A stretch of DNA of 37,125 nt from Porticoccaceae bacterium (GCA_029246925.1 JAQWMF010000021.1:1-37125); one strand, 5' to 3'. Positions 8,015 through 18,546 are shown, counted from the stretch's first letter. Numbers and translations are program-made. The notes: generated by a model from the letters alone, not told the origin.

Positions 8015-9931
8015 TCACTCAGCCTCTTGTGGTTGCCCTTCTTCCAAAATTTCTCTAAGTCTTTCATTTAACTGACTCTGTGCTTTACCATCAAGATCAC
8101 GACGAATAAGATGCTTAAACCTATCTTCTGAAAGCTTATTAGCATCCTCTGGATTACGAATAATCGTAGGACGAATAAACATCATTAGCACCTGCTGGTT
8201 CTTTGCTTTTGAGGTAGATTTAAACAACCGACCCAATAATGGAATATCCCCTAGCAATGGCACCTTAGTCCCGCCATCTGTGGAAGTATCCTCAATGAGA
8301 CCCCCTAGGATCAGTAATTCTCCATCCTCAATCATAACATTGGTTTTAATGGTGTTCTTAGTAGTAGTTTGCAAACCAGTCGCACCATCTTCAACCTTTG
8401 ACGACTCCTGTTCTATCTCTAGTCGCACCGCATTGCCTTTACTAATTTGCGGCTTAACCTTGAGTAAAATACCTACCTCTTCTCGATTATAGGTCGTAAA
8501 TGGATTGCTGCTGCTGCTAGATCCGGAACTACTATTGGAATAGCTTCCCGTCTGAAATGGCACCTCTTTACCAGAGGACAATGTCGCCTCCTCGTTATCC
8601 AGCGTTACCACCGATGGCGTGGATAAAATATTGGTATCAGTATCCGACTTAAGGGCCTTAATGAGCAGCCCCATTCCCTCACCCGATGTCGGATCAAATT
8701 TTCCGCCTACAGCCGTCAACGCACTACCCAAAGAGCCACCTAAAGTGACCAAATTGACATCTGTACCCTCCAGACCCGCACTACCAAGTAAGCTGCTCAT
8801 TGCACCATCAAAATTGGTGATATAACCACCGCGATTTTTATCAGAAGAAAATAGATTTGCACTCAATTCATTCTTCTGTTTCTCCGACAACTGCGCAATT
8901 ACCGCTTCAATTAATACCTGTGGACGAGAAATATCCAATTTGTCCACAATATTTTTAACCTCACGAATCACTGCCGCAGGCGCCGCTAAAATTAAGGCAT
9001 TATTAAGCTCATCGATTTCCACTTTGTAGGCAGATTTGGCTCCACCTTTTTTGCCTTTAGAGGTGGTTTCACCCGCCAATCGCAAAAGTATATCTGACGT
9101 TAAAAGGCCATCTAACACTGGCTTCAGCTCTGCAGCACGGGAATAGTTAAGGTAGATAACCTCAACACTGCCTTTTTTACTTAGAGGCACATCCAAAGAT
9201 TGCAGCATGGCCTTAAATGCAGTTCTGGCTGATCCTGGGCCGCTGACAATCACTCGATTATTGAGATCATCTTCAACGAGTGAAAGCTCCTGTTTTTGCA
9301 GCTGCTTTAATTGCCCTGCAATATGCACGGCTTCAGCGGCTGATATATGCTCTAGACTGATTACCTCAACAGCTGTCTGATCAGGGTCATCAAGCTCATT
9401 AAGCAGCATTTTCAAGCGATCCACATTGGAGCGGATATCAGAGACCACCAAATAATTACTTTGATTGTAGGCCTGAACACGCGCACCATTACTCATAAGA
9501 GGCTTTAAAACTGGTATTAACGTGGCCGCCTGCACATAGCGGACTTTAAGAATTTCAGTAACTAACGAACTTTGACCACCACCCGCTAAATTAAAAGACT
9601 GATTAAACGGCACAATTCTGGTGACCGCACCATCGCGAATCGCCTGATAACCCTGAACCTGAATTGCCGAAAGTATGGCCTCATAAAGCAGTGACTTATC
9701 AATAGATTCAGGAGAAATAATGGTTACCTTACCCTTTACTCTGGGGTCTAAAACAAAGGATTCCCCCGTAATTTCGGCAACACTTTCAATAACACTTCGA
9801 ATATCTGCATCACGAAAATTAATTTTCACCATATCCGCAGCAATTGCCTCAGCGACAAAAGCCATTGAAATAAGTAGAGTAGCGCCCCATTTAACAAGAC
9901 CTGAGCATTTTCTCAATTGACCCACTTTCAT
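8015..9931 (-). CDS. gspD: Type II secretion secretin GspD
   Basis: Signal peptide, N0-N3 repeats (VKINFRDADIRSVIESVAEITGESFVLDPRVKGKVTIISP), secretin core (VPFQTGSYSNSSSGSSSSSNPFTTYNREEVGILLKVKPQI...LGGLIEDTSTDGGTKVPLLGDIPLLGRLFKSTS). Confidence 0.97.
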   Translation of the reverse strand: MKVGQLRKCSGLVKWGATLLISMAFVAEAIAADMVKINFRDADIRSVIESVAEITGESFVLDPRVKGKVTIISPESIDKSLLYEAILSAIQVQGYQAIRDGAVTRIVPFNQSFNLAGGGQSSLVTEILKVRYVQAATLIPVLKPLMSNGARVQAYNQSNYLVVSDIRSNVDRLKMLLNELDDPDQTAVEVISLEHISAAEAVHIAGQLKQLQKQELSLVEDDLNNRVIVSGPGSARTAFKAMLQSLDVPLSKKGSVEVIYLNYSRAAELKPVLDGLLTSDILLRLAGETTSKGKKGGAKSAYKVEIDELNNALILAAPAAVIREVKNIVDKLDISRPQVLIEAVIAQLSEKQKNELSANLFSSDKNRGGYITNFDGAMSSLLGSAGLEGTDVNLVTLGGSLGSALTAVGGKFDPTSGEGMGLLIKALKSDTDTNILSTPSVVTLDNEEATLSSGKEVPFQTGSYSNSSSGSSSSSNPFTTYNREEVGILLKVKPQISKGNAVRLEIEQESSKVEDGATGLQTTTKNTIKTNVMIEDGELLILGGLIEDTSTDGGTKVPLLGDIPLLGRLFKSTSKAKNQQVLMMFIRPTIIRNPEDANKLSEDRFKHLIRRDLDGKAQSQLNERLREILEEGQPQEAE

Positions 9932-9964
9932 AAACTGTAACCGTCTCTTAATTTAATATTCATA

Positions 9965-10786
9965 TTAGGGCTTAAATCCTAAATTAGGCATCATTTTAGC
10001 CGATAGACTAGAAGCATTGATATAGATAACCTGCTCTTTACCGTCTCTTATTACTGATACCGGCAAATTAGTTGAAGCACTGAATTTAAGCCAGTTTGAT
10101 GGGTCTGCCATTATATCGCGCATTGACACCCCATCTACCTTAGTAACCACATCACCTTCACGGATATCCGCTAACGACTGCACTTCCGTTGACAAATTAT
10201 TTATCTTAAACCCAGAGCCTCCTGCCGTCATAACAGGCACTGCACCAAACATATTAGCAAGCGCAAAACCATTGCTAGGTGATCCGTTGGTAGCTTCTGA
10301 GCCCTTGGTTTGCTGAATAATAGTATCGGGCCTTTTCATTACCATTTGTTTATTAATACCATCCTGAAGAACGACTATTCTATGGCTTTGAATGTCCACA
10401 ATTTTTGTTTGATCGTCTAGCTTATCTCCAACAAAGTGAACAACCTCTTTAGTGCCACCAAATTTAATAGCCACCGTTGATTCATCGCCCGCTAAAACGA
10501 TTCCCAATAATTGGCCATTAATATTAGCCGTTGGCAAGACTTCTGGAATATTCGCCAAATCCAGCTCTTTCTGCGGCTTTGCCTCACCGCCAAACCAATC
10601 AAAGTTAACCCTTCCAGGGGACCTAACCTGTTTAATGGCGGCGATATCAAGTTGCCCTTGAGCCTTAACCATCAATACAGCGGTAAGTAGCGCAAGGCTT
10701 AGCAAACCCAACACTAAAGCAGGCACCCAATGAACCGTTCGCATTCCAGCTTTGTCTAGAAACTTAGTTAACACGCTCAACCTCAA
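9965..10786 (-). CDS. gspC: Type II secretion protein GspC (with PDZ-like C-terminal region)
   Basis: N-terminal TM, HR domain (INGQLLGIVLAGDESTVAIKFGGTKEVVHFVGDKL), PDZ-like C-terminus (LADIREGDVVTKVDGVSMRDI). Immediately upstream of gspD. Confidence 0.9.
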   Translation of the reverse strand: MRLSVLTKFLDKAGMRTVHWVPALVLGLLSLALLTAVLMVKAQGQLDIAAIKQVRSPGRVNFDWFGGEAKPQKELDLANIPEVLPTANINGQLLGIVLAGDESTVAIKFGGTKEVVHFVGDKLDDQTKIVDIQSHRIVVLQDGINKQMVMKRPDTIIQQTKGSEATNGSPSNGFALANMFGAVPVMTAGGSGFKINNLSTEVQSLADIREGDVVTKVDGVSMRDIMADPSNWLKFSASTNLPVSVIRDGKEQVIYINASSLSAKMMPNLGFKP

Positions 10787-11255
10787 ACGTTGCTTTTATT
10801 TTCGATAAATCATCATCTTCAACCTCAAATATGACATTGCCCAACATATACCCTCGGCAAGCAATTTGATGCATTAATTTTAGGAAATGGTTACTTTTAC
10901 TTCCACCGATAGCCATAGAAACAAGATTCTCTTTTTCTATAGTGGTTAGAACCTCTAATTGATTGCGTCTAATCAGCTGAGTGAGATCCGCCTTTAAGCC
11001 CTCTTCTGCCTGACGTAATTTCGGGCAGTTATTTGCAAGCTCTGCAACCACTTCACGGTTTTCTTGCAACCAAATCATATCTGATTGAAGAGTATCTCGT
11101 TGATGTTTAAGCTGAGAATAGGATTCCCACCTAGGCAGCAGCAGTAGCACCACCAACGTAATTGCCAAAACCGCCGCTCCAGCTTTAATCATCAACCTTT
11201 CACGCGGCTGTAAGCCCGCAAAAAAATCTGTTATTACTGCCATAATATCTGTCAT
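10764..11255 (-). CDS. gspM: Type II secretion protein GspM
   Basis: AGLQPRERLMIKAGAAVLAITLVVLLLLPRWESYSQLKHQRDTL, the typical GspM single-TM N-terminus. Position between gspL and gspC. Confidence 0.9.
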   Translation of the reverse strand: MTDIMAVITDFFAGLQPRERLMIKAGAAVLAITLVVLLLLPRWESYSQLKHQRDTLQSDMIWLQENREVVAELANNCPKLRQAEEGLKADLTQLIRRNQLEVLTTIEKENLVSMAIGGSKSNHFLKLMHQIACRGYMLGNVIFEVEDDDLSKIKATFEVERVN

Positions 11256-12391
11256 TGATCCGCTCCCGTCTTAGTCGGGGTTAGTCGAAGCTCTATGGCG
11301 TTTTCATCCTCACCAGCCTGCTGAGTAATACCAACTCGGTAGCCTGGTATATTAAGCTTGCGTTTTTTCAGTGCGGAACCATTTTCGATCTGCATCACTA
11401 ATGCATTTTCAGAAAAGCTTAGGCCACTCAGCTGGCAACCGCAGCCCTTCATCAGCCTATCTAGCGCCAACAGCCCAGCAATTGGCTGCGACTTTAAACT
11501 ATTTTGCTGCGCAATCAACACCGATATACGAGAATCCGCTTCAGCTCTTACATCTTTGACCGCAGGCCTTCGACCATCAAATAAACGCGAGTAACTCTGG
11601 GTCAGACGATTTTCTAGCTGACTGATTTCTGATGACATATTAGCGCTAGCGATTTGCAAATAAATAACCGATAAAAGAATCGAAATCACCCCCAACAACG
11701 TTGCTGGAAGCCACGCGAGTAGCGCGGTATTTGAAAATGTTGCCCTGTACTCTCCTTGGAGTAAATTGCATTGGCTAGGTAACTGAGAAAATTGCCAATC
11801 TAGCTCGGAATTATTGATATCGGCACACTCAACTATAGACGCTGGCACTACCGCGTCATCTGGAATTGATAGCGACAACTTCAACGACTCATCTTGCTGC
11901 AACAGTGAATCGATCATTGACCATGCCATATCTGGGCTAGCAGCAAAGCCATCAACCACACCATAGCGCACTACATATACCCCATCACGCCATCCAACAC
12001 TAACCCGTCCATCCTCATAGGGCAATGCCATATAGTCGGGATACATTGACTGGGCCACAACACCTGAATTTTTTGAAACACGCTGCCAATTTTGTACATC
12101 TGACTGACTGACTACCAAAACCTGTAACTGCCCCTCAGCACTCTGACCACAAACCACAAAATGAACATCTTCAACTGGCTGTAAAAGCCTATCTTCAAGA
12201 ATCCAAGGTATCAGTTCCGCCCATTTGCGCTTGGGCGCCGAGGGAGGATCTATAAGATGTATAGCGACTGATTCAGATGGCACCCATAAATCCATGCTAA
12301 CCAAATCAGCATCTGCCACCGACTCAAAGGCCTCACCCTCATTGGTGATATAGCTATCAAGATTATGAATATGGTCCACTGGCAGTGTCAT
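11252..12391 (-). CDS. gspL: Type II secretion protein GspL
   Basis: Actin-like cytoplasmic region (KRKWAELIPWILEDRLLQPVEDVHFVV), central TM, ferredoxin-like C-terminus. Position. Confidence 0.92.
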   Translation of the reverse strand: MTLPVDHIHNLDSYITNEGEAFESVADADLVSMDLWVPSESVAIHLIDPPSAPKRKWAELIPWILEDRLLQPVEDVHFVVCGQSAEGQLQVLVVSQSDVQNWQRVSKNSGVVAQSMYPDYMALPYEDGRVSVGWRDGVYVVRYGVVDGFAASPDMAWSMIDSLLQQDESLKLSLSIPDDAVVPASIVECADINNSELDWQFSQLPSQCNLLQGEYRATFSNTALLAWLPATLLGVISILLSVIYLQIASANMSSEISQLENRLTQSYSRLFDGRRPAVKDVRAEADSRISVLIAQQNSLKSQPIAGLLALDRLMKGCGCQLSGLSFSENALVMQIENGSALKKRKLNIPGYRVGITQQAGEDENAIELRLTPTKTGADQ

Positions 12392-12392
12392 T

Positions 12393-13541
12393 TTAGGCCC
12401 CGATCATTACGCAAGCTGGAAGCACTTGCTGGTCATCTATTATTTCTTCTGATTCTTTATCAGATTTCGAACCTGCCAACAGCTTCTCCAACAACACTGA
12501 AGCGCTGTTTTTATCGACACTAGCCGGCACGGTGGTTAAGTCTCTGGAGATTATAACCGAATCTGCATTAGAACTGCGCATTATAATGCTTCTAACTTCA
12601 ATTCTCGCTTCGCCAAGCATAACCTCGATATATAGTTCAAAATAATCAGATGCCACAGTCACCAGTGTATTTGGCCATCGACGCTCTACATCACTCGGAG
12701 ACAGGGCTAAATCAGTCTCCAGCTGTCTGTGAAAATCTGTCAATTCATCAAAGGGCCGATTCATTATAACGGCGTCCCTAAACTGCATATCAAACGTATC
12801 GCCCAAAGCTAATAGCAATTCTTCAGAGGCCGTATTTACATTGATACTGACCGGAATTTGCTTAACCCCTGGAGTAATATCATCAATCGGCAATGTGGTT
12901 ATCCAAGGCATTAATCTTTGCACCTCAAAAATTTTATAACCCAACACTGAGGCTAATTCACTAGGCTCGACCATAGCCGAGTCAGCAATCATTCGCGGCG
13001 GTATAGCGCCAGCATATTCATCTTGTTCGGCGCCATCTGGGCCAATCTTTGACGAGTCCTTGTCCAACCAATCGATAATAGCTTCAACGCGCCCAGGGAA
13101 AACTGGCATATCTAGGTAGCGCAGCAAATTATTCCATGTTTTAGCAAAGCTACTTTCATTGCCACTAAGCGCCGCATTAAGCGCCCCCGAGGACCTATAG
13201 CCCACCAAAAAATTATTTAGGTTAAACCGACCCTGAAGATCTGAGATACAGCCATTTATCATTCCACCGTCAACTGGCATTGCCGGTATAGCCTGAGCCC
13301 ATAATTCCCCAAAATGATCCGCCTTCGAATCAGTTAAATCTTCTTCTAATAACTGCCTTGCCCAACTCTCTGCACTTAGCGCTAAAAGAAAGGCCTGATC
13401 TTGATGAATAGAAAGCGTCGCCTGTGCAACATTAATTTGATGACGATAAAAAATATTTCCCAAAATAAACACAATGCTGGTCATTAACAGCAACGCTGCA
13501 ATTAGGGCAACACCGGATTGACGAGAGAAAAACGGCTTCAT
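12393..13541 (-). CDS. gspK: Type II secretion minor pseudopilin GspK
   Basis: Pseudopilin N-terminus (SRQSGVALIAALLLMTSIVFILG), GspK body (WARQLLEEDL...MINGCISDLQGRFNLNN...INVNTASEELLLAL). Confidence 0.95.
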   Translation of the reverse strand: MKPFFSRQSGVALIAALLLMTSIVFILGNIFYRHQINVAQATLSIHQDQAFLLALSAESWARQLLEEDLTDSKADHFGELWAQAIPAMPVDGGMINGCISDLQGRFNLNNFLVGYRSSGALNAALSGNESSFAKTWNNLLRYLDMPVFPGRVEAIIDWLDKDSSKIGPDGAEQDEYAGAIPPRMIADSAMVEPSELASVLGYKIFEVQRLMPWITTLPIDDITPGVKQIPVSINVNTASEELLLALGDTFDMQFRDAVIMNRPFDELTDFHRQLETDLALSPSDVERRWPNTLVTVASDYFELYIEVMLGEARIEVRSIIMRSSNADSVIISRDLTTVPASVDKNSASVLLEKLLAGSKSDKESEEIIDDQQVLPACVMIGA

Positions 13542-14176
13542 GAAGGACTTACCCCCAAAAATACTCTCGATGTTTCAGCCCCATTATTGAGTGTAATGGT
13601 AACTCGAATCATTTTTGGCAAAGGAATAGAAGATTTGCGCCGCTTTACAGGCGGCCAATCTGGTGTAAATGTATTATTAGCATCTAAATGCTCAAATAAA
13701 ACTTCATCTACATCCTCTAAAAGAACCAGAGTGACACCCTCGCTGTATCTAATAGATTCGGTTATACCCCATGACTGACGAATGAGCTGCTGTTCATCAT
13801 TAAGATTATAATAGACTCTTCTAATACCGCTGGGATTAGGGGTTACCATGGGCCCGCCACCACGACTAAAACGAACGCCAAAGTCACTACTATCAGTGAA
13901 GTAAGGTAACTCCTCAAGACCAAGGCCATCTTTAAAGGGACGATTCCTCATATGCATTAGATCGCGGTGGATAATTTTCCAAGCTCTCTGAATTTGCGTT
14001 TCGCCCATTTGTTTTGAGCGACTTCGCTCATCGGCACCTATCACTACCTCAATTGCCTGATAGGACATCATTGAAATAATCGCCAACAATGACAGGGCAA
14101 TAAGGGTTTCAATCAGCGTAAAGCCCAATTGATTTTTAGGCTGATAAACGTGCCTTGAGGATATAATTAAACACAT
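13538..14176 (-). CDS. gspJ: Type II secretion minor pseudopilin GspJ
   Basis: Prepilin motif LGFTLIETLIALSLLAIISM; GspJ signature (AWKIIHRDLMHMRNRPFKD...VRFSRGG..NP.....RRVYYNL). Confidence 0.95.
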   Translation of the reverse strand: MCLIISSRHVYQPKNQLGFTLIETLIALSLLAIISMMSYQAIEVVIGADERSRSKQMGETQIQRAWKIIHRDLMHMRNRPFKDGLGLEELPYFTDSSDFGVRFSRGGGPMVTPNPSGIRRVYYNLNDEQQLIRQSWGITESIRYSEGVTLVLLEDVDEVLFEHLDANNTFTPDWPPVKRRKSSIPLPKMIRVTITLNNGAETSRVFLGVSPS

Positions 14177-14178
14177 AA

Positions 14179-14568
14179 TTAATCTTCAATAATATAAATA
14201 GCTAGAGAGCTTGCGATACGATCACTGCCAACTGCACTTACCCTAGCTTCATAGCGATACATATCTTTTCCTACCGCAGGCTTGACGTCTAGCTCCCAAT
14301 TCCAGTCTCGCCCAAACTGATTTTGTTTGCCTTTTTTAAACTTACCAGCACGCTTAGAGCTGGCGACCCAGCCTTCAGAATACCGATACTGCTCTAATAA
14401 AATATTCCAAGCGACCTGAGAACTAAACATTTTAGTACTGAGATGATTGCGCTGATCAGCATATTGATGAACCGTAGAAATAGCGCCCCCGAGAACTAAC
14501 CCGAGAATCCCCAGAGCAACGACGACCTCTATTAAAGTGAAGCCTGATTTACGCTTTGAATACCTCAC
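14179..14568 (-). CDS. gspI: Type II secretion minor pseudopilin GspI
   Basis: SGFTLIEVVVALGILGLVLGGAISTVHQYADQRNHLSTKMFSSQVAWNIL; position. Confidence 0.94.
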   Translation of the reverse strand: MRYSKRKSGFTLIEVVVALGILGLVLGGAISTVHQYADQRNHLSTKMFSSQVAWNILLEQYRYSEGWVASSKRAGKFKKGKQNQFGRDWNWELDVKPAVGKDMYRYEARVSAVGSDRIASSLAIYIIED

Positions 14569-15158
14569 TTTTTCTGCTTTTCCATTTTGATACGCAAATC
14601 TTCAATGTCCCAACTATAACTATAGCTTATTTCATAATCTTTGTAGTTCAGCTCAATGATACCCTTAGGCTCCACATAGCCATCAGGCAAAAAAGCCAGC
14701 GTCGGCTCTAAAAAATTATCCTCGTCTTTTGCGGTACGCATATTACCCTCTTCAATCTCTTCACGCGAAGGTAATGCCGCCTGCTGATAGACTAATGGCT
14801 CTTGATCAGTATCATCGGTTAGCCATGCAATACTCGCGCCCTCACCGAGCTTATAAGGCTCAGGAAAAGAAACTTCCACCCATTGATTTCTGTAATATAT
14901 AACCGCACTCAGCTGAGTCGTGCGTTTTGTTTTTTCGTTAACTTTAGAGAGCACACCAAATGCAGCCCCCTGCATAACAGAAAAGTCCGCTAACTGATTT
15001 AGCCAAATGGATAATTTTTCCGCTTCACTAGAATAGCGCCTGTTAAGCGTTTGACCGATAGACGCCGCTGCCACCGCTGCTATTAAAGCAAGAACGGCAA
15101 TCACCACCATAATTTCTATCAGCGTATAGCCTTTCTGGCGGCGACGTTTTGCAATCAC
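14565..15158 (-). CDS. gspH: Type II secretion minor pseudopilin GspH
   Basis: KGYTLIEIMVVIAVLALIAAVAAASI prepilin motif; position between gspG and gspI. Confidence 0.92.
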   Translation of the reverse strand: MIAKRRRQKGYTLIEIMVVIAVLALIAAVAAASIGQTLNRRYSSEAEKLSIWLNQLADFSVMQGAAFGVLSKVNEKTKRTTQLSAVIYYRNQWVEVSFPEPYKLGEGASIAWLTDDTDQEPLVYQQAALPSREEIEEGNMRTAKDEDNFLEPTLAFLPDGYVEPKGIIELNYKDYEISYSYSWDIEDLRIKMEKQKK

Positions 15159-15194
15159 AATTATTCCTCAGTAAATATTATCGGCTCAGCTCAC

Positions 15195-15626
15195 CTATTG
15201 AACATTCCAATTACCCCAGTCCTTATTTGAACCTTCACCGCCTGAAACACCATCAGCTCCGTAGGTGAATACGTCAATGTCTTTGCCGCGAGCACCTGGA
15301 TTTGCATATAAGTACGGCGTCTTCCAAGGATCATTAGGCACTGCATCCAAGTACGGGCCATTCCAATTATCTGAATTAGACGGGGGCGACACTAAGGCCT
15401 CTAAACCCTGCGCCTGTGTTGGATATCGAAAATTATCTAATCGATAAAACTTAAGCGCGTTTTCTACCACTCTAATATCTTGCGCCACTCTGGTTCGCTC
15501 TGCTTTTTCAACCTGATTAAAAACTCTTGGCCCAACCATAGCTATAAGCAGCCCAATCACCGCAACCACAACCATCATTTCAATTAGAGTAAACCCTGCC
15601 TGCTTTCTTTTATTTAACGCTTTCAT
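15195..15626 (-). CDS. gspG: Type II secretion major pseudopilin GspG
   Basis: AGFTLIEMMVVVAVIGLLIAMVGPRV...YRLDNFRYPTQAQGLEALV...WNGPYLDAVPNDPWKTPYLYANPG: classic GspG. Confidence 0.97.
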   Translation of the reverse strand: MKALNKRKQAGFTLIEMMVVVAVIGLLIAMVGPRVFNQVEKAERTRVAQDIRVVENALKFYRLDNFRYPTQAQGLEALVSPPSNSDNWNGPYLDAVPNDPWKTPYLYANPGARGKDIDVFTYGADGVSGGEGSNKDWGNWNVQ

Positions 15627-15678
15627 TATCGATCCCCTTCTTTACCTTTAGATGACAGACCCTTAGACCTGCCAAGTC

Positions 15679-16884
15679 TTAAACCATATTACCCATATCC
15701 ATAATTGGCAACATTACCGCCGCTACTACCGACAAGATAATGCCACCCATAAAGATGATAAGCACTGGATTGATTAGCTTTAGAAATACCTCAACCGCAT
15801 TTGCTAAGCGCAGCGAGTAATATTCTGAAACCCGCATTAACATCTTATCTAATTCACTTGAGGCCTCACCACTACCCACCATATGAATCAGGAATCCACT
15901 GCCTACCTGATTTTCTTCTAGCGCTTTCTGTAAGGATACACCTCGGCGCATGCTTTCAGTCACCTGCTCCATTTTACTGCGCATATAAAGATTGCTGACG
16001 ACCGACGAAGATATTTTTAGCGCCGCCAACGCAGGCACCCCGTTACCAAGCAATACGCCCAAACTACGCGACCAATCGGCAACATTAGCCATGGTTGTCC
16101 AACGCCCCAACCCTGGCATTCCCAAAACAATTTGGTGCCAGCGCCTTCTGCGTTCGATATCCCGCAAAAGCCAAGAACAAACTCCACCTAAAATTAACGC
16201 AACTAATAACACAAACAAACCATATTGCTGAGTAAAATCACTGACTGCGATAATAACTTTTGTAATGGTAGGCAATTCGCGATTAGAACTAATAAAAATC
16301 GCGGTTATCTTAGGCACAACCCAGACCATCATCATGGATACCACTAACATTGAGGCGCCGAGAAGTGTCGCTGGATAAATTAACGCCCTTGTGACGGTTT
16401 TTCTATTTTCAGCGCTGGTTTCTATATCTTCAGCTAAACGCATTAAAACGGTATGTAAATGACCACTTTCTTCACCAACGCCAACCCCTGCTAGAACGCT
16501 TTCTGGAATTTTGTAGGGTGAGCGACGCATAGCCTCAGAAAAACTGCGTCCCTCAATAATTTCTGAACGCCAACTTTCAACCATTCTTTTTTGACGATCA
16601 GTTTCGGCTTGCTCAATGGTCATACGCATTGCATCTTCTAGAGGCAAGCCCGACTGAATTAATATAGCCTGCTGCTGCAAAACCAATGAAAGATCAAATT
16701 CATTGACCTTAGAACTTCTTCCAAATCTAGACTTAGAGGGTGATTTTGCAACTTCGGTGAGCTTTGATGGCAGAAGCTTCTTTTCTTTAAGAATACGCCG
16801 AGCATGACGCTCGGAATCTGCAGAGACAACACCATCTACTAATTTTCCGGAAGCATCATAAGCTGCATAATCAAAAGTTGGCAT
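15679..16884 (-). CDS. gspF: Type II secretion inner-membrane platform protein GspF
   Basis: MPTFDYAAYDASGKLVDGVVSADSERHARRILKEKKLLP...; two GspF domains with QQAILIQSGLPLEDAM and SRSLGVLLGNGVPALAALKI. Confidence 0.96.
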   Translation of the reverse strand: MPTFDYAAYDASGKLVDGVVSADSERHARRILKEKKLLPSKLTEVAKSPSKSRFGRSSKVNEFDLSLVLQQQAILIQSGLPLEDAMRMTIEQAETDRQKRMVESWRSEIIEGRSFSEAMRRSPYKIPESVLAGVGVGEESGHLHTVLMRLAEDIETSAENRKTVTRALIYPATLLGASMLVVSMMMVWVVPKITAIFISSNRELPTITKVIIAVSDFTQQYGLFVLLVALILGGVCSWLLRDIERRRRWHQIVLGMPGLGRWTTMANVADWSRSLGVLLGNGVPALAALKISSSVVSNLYMRSKMEQVTESMRRGVSLQKALEENQVGSGFLIHMVGSGEASSELDKMLMRVSEYYSLRLANAVEVFLKLINPVLIIFMGGIILSVVAAVMLPIMDMGNMV

Positions 16885-16890
16885 AATAGA

Positions 16891-18360
16891 TTAGACGCTC
16901 GTAACTCGTAGAACTTCTTCTACTGTGGTAATCCCTTCACGCACAAGATTAAATCCAGCATCACGAATACTTGGAACCTGCTGTCGAATTGACTGCTCCA
17001 ACTCAATTTCACCCGCATTTTCATGAATGAGAGACTGTAATTCAGCGCTAACAGTGACCAATTCAAACAGGGCTTGGCGACCGAAAAAACCAGTATTGTT
17101 GCACTTTTCACAACCTTGGGATTCAAAAATTGTGGTGCCTTTGGATAAGCTCAATAGATTACAGTGGTACTCGTCAGACGAGACCTCTTTGCGACAATCC
17201 ATACATAGCCTGCGCATCAGTCTCTGAGAAATAATTCCTCTAACAGTGGACGCCAATAAGAAACAATCGACACCCAGATCTTGTAATCTAGTAATTGCCC
17301 CCGCCGCTGTATTGGTGTGCAAGGTAGATAGCACTAAGTGCCCTGTAAGACTAGCTTGAGTTGCAATTTCTGCGGTTTCGCCATCACGGATCTCACCGAT
17401 TAGAATTACATCTGGATCCTGCCGGAGAATAGCCCGCAGTCCGCGAGCAAAGGTCATACCAGCACGAAGATTAATTTGCGTCTGGCTCACGCCCGGAAGA
17501 TCGTATTCCACTGGATCTTCCACCGTCATAATATTGCGTTGCTGACGATCCATTTGCTGTAATGCTGCATACAGCGTTGTGGTTTTACCCGAACCTGTAG
17601 GGCCTGTCACCAAAATAATGCCGTGCGGCCTTGAAATCAGTTGGTCCAATTCTTCTTTGGTCTCTTGCGGCATCCCGAGCTGCTGCGCTTTTAGCTTACC
17701 TGCATCCTTATCTAGCAAGCGCATAACCACTCGCTCTCCATGACTAGACGGCATGGTAGATACACGCAAATCGATATTGCGACCACCAATTAAAACACTC
17801 ATGCGACCATCTTGAGGTAACCGCTTTTCAGCAATATCTAACTTAGACATTACTTTAATTCGCGAGATTAATAATGGCGCAATTTGCACCGATGGCGTCA
17901 AAACAGTTCTTAGCACGCCATCTAGACGAAAACGCACCAACGCTTCTTTTTCATAGGGCTCTATGTGGATATCTGAGGCATTTTCTTTAAGAGACTCTGT
18001 AAGCACTGCATTGAGCAACCTTACGATAGGCGCGTCATCGTTTTCCGCATCTAAAAGATCGCTGACATCTTCTAGGTCAGCTGCCGCAGACTCCATATCG
18101 ACAAAGTCTCTGATATCCTCCATCACTGATTCGGATGTACCTGAACGACCGCTGTAGATTTGACTAAGATGCACATCAAATTCCGCTTCTGCTAAATGAG
18201 TCACCGGCAAATTAACCCGAGTCACGCGACTAACTTCAGTGACTGCCCAAAGCGGCGCCGACGGGCCAACTAGCAGTTGCTCTTGTTCACTATCCACGAT
18301 AACTCGATTAATTCGAGCAAATTCGAAAGGCAATAATTTTAGCGCCTGCTGTTCCAACAT
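16891..18360 (-). CDS. gspE: Type II secretion ATPase GspE
   Basis: Walker A (GPTGSGKTTTLYAAL), Asp box/Walker B (RQDPDVILIGEIRDGETAEIATQASLTGHLVLSTLHTN), C4 zinc motif (CMDCRKEV..CEKCNNTGFFGRQALFE). Internal ATG at 18360 (MLEQQALKLLPFEFARIN) preferred over track start 18432. Confidence 0.96.
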   Translation of the reverse strand: MLEQQALKLLPFEFARINRVIVDSEQEQLLVGPSAPLWAVTEVSRVTRVNLPVTHLAEAEFDVHLSQIYSGRSGTSESVMEDIRDFVDMESAAADLEDVSDLLDAENDDAPIVRLLNAVLTESLKENASDIHIEPYEKEALVRFRLDGVLRTVLTPSVQIAPLLISRIKVMSKLDIAEKRLPQDGRMSVLIGGRNIDLRVSTMPSSHGERVVMRLLDKDAGKLKAQQLGMPQETKEELDQLISRPHGIILVTGPTGSGKTTTLYAALQQMDRQQRNIMTVEDPVEYDLPGVSQTQINLRAGMTFARGLRAILRQDPDVILIGEIRDGETAEIATQASLTGHLVLSTLHTNTAAGAITRLQDLGVDCFLLASTVRGIISQRLMRRLCMDCRKEVSSDEYHCNLLSLSKGTTIFESQGCEKCNNTGFFGRQALFELVTVSAELQSLIHENAGEIELEQSIRQQVPSIRDAGFNLVREGITTVEEVLRVTSV

Positions 18361-18546
18361 AAATCCTACTCTGAAAATTACTTTAACTAGCCATAGTTTA
18401 ACAATAAACTCTAGCCAAACCTTACCATACACTTATCTAAAGTATACACCGCAGTTAATGTTTAATAACCTATTTAAATACCGCATCAACGATTATTTAT
18501 TAATAAAAAATTTTTCGCTATCAAATTATTTAGTATGCGGGCAATT

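Noticed and set aside
8495-8545. Short GCT-rich microsatellite-like stretch in gspD
   Set aside because: Encodes the Ser-rich loop (SNSSSGSSSSSN) common in secretins; only a few repeat units, weak case for phase variation.
18495-18525. AT-rich palindromic stretch (AAAAATTTTT) between gspE and the DUF1820-like gene
   Set aside because: Short palindrome expected by chance in AT-rich intergenic DNA; no GC stem to support a terminator.
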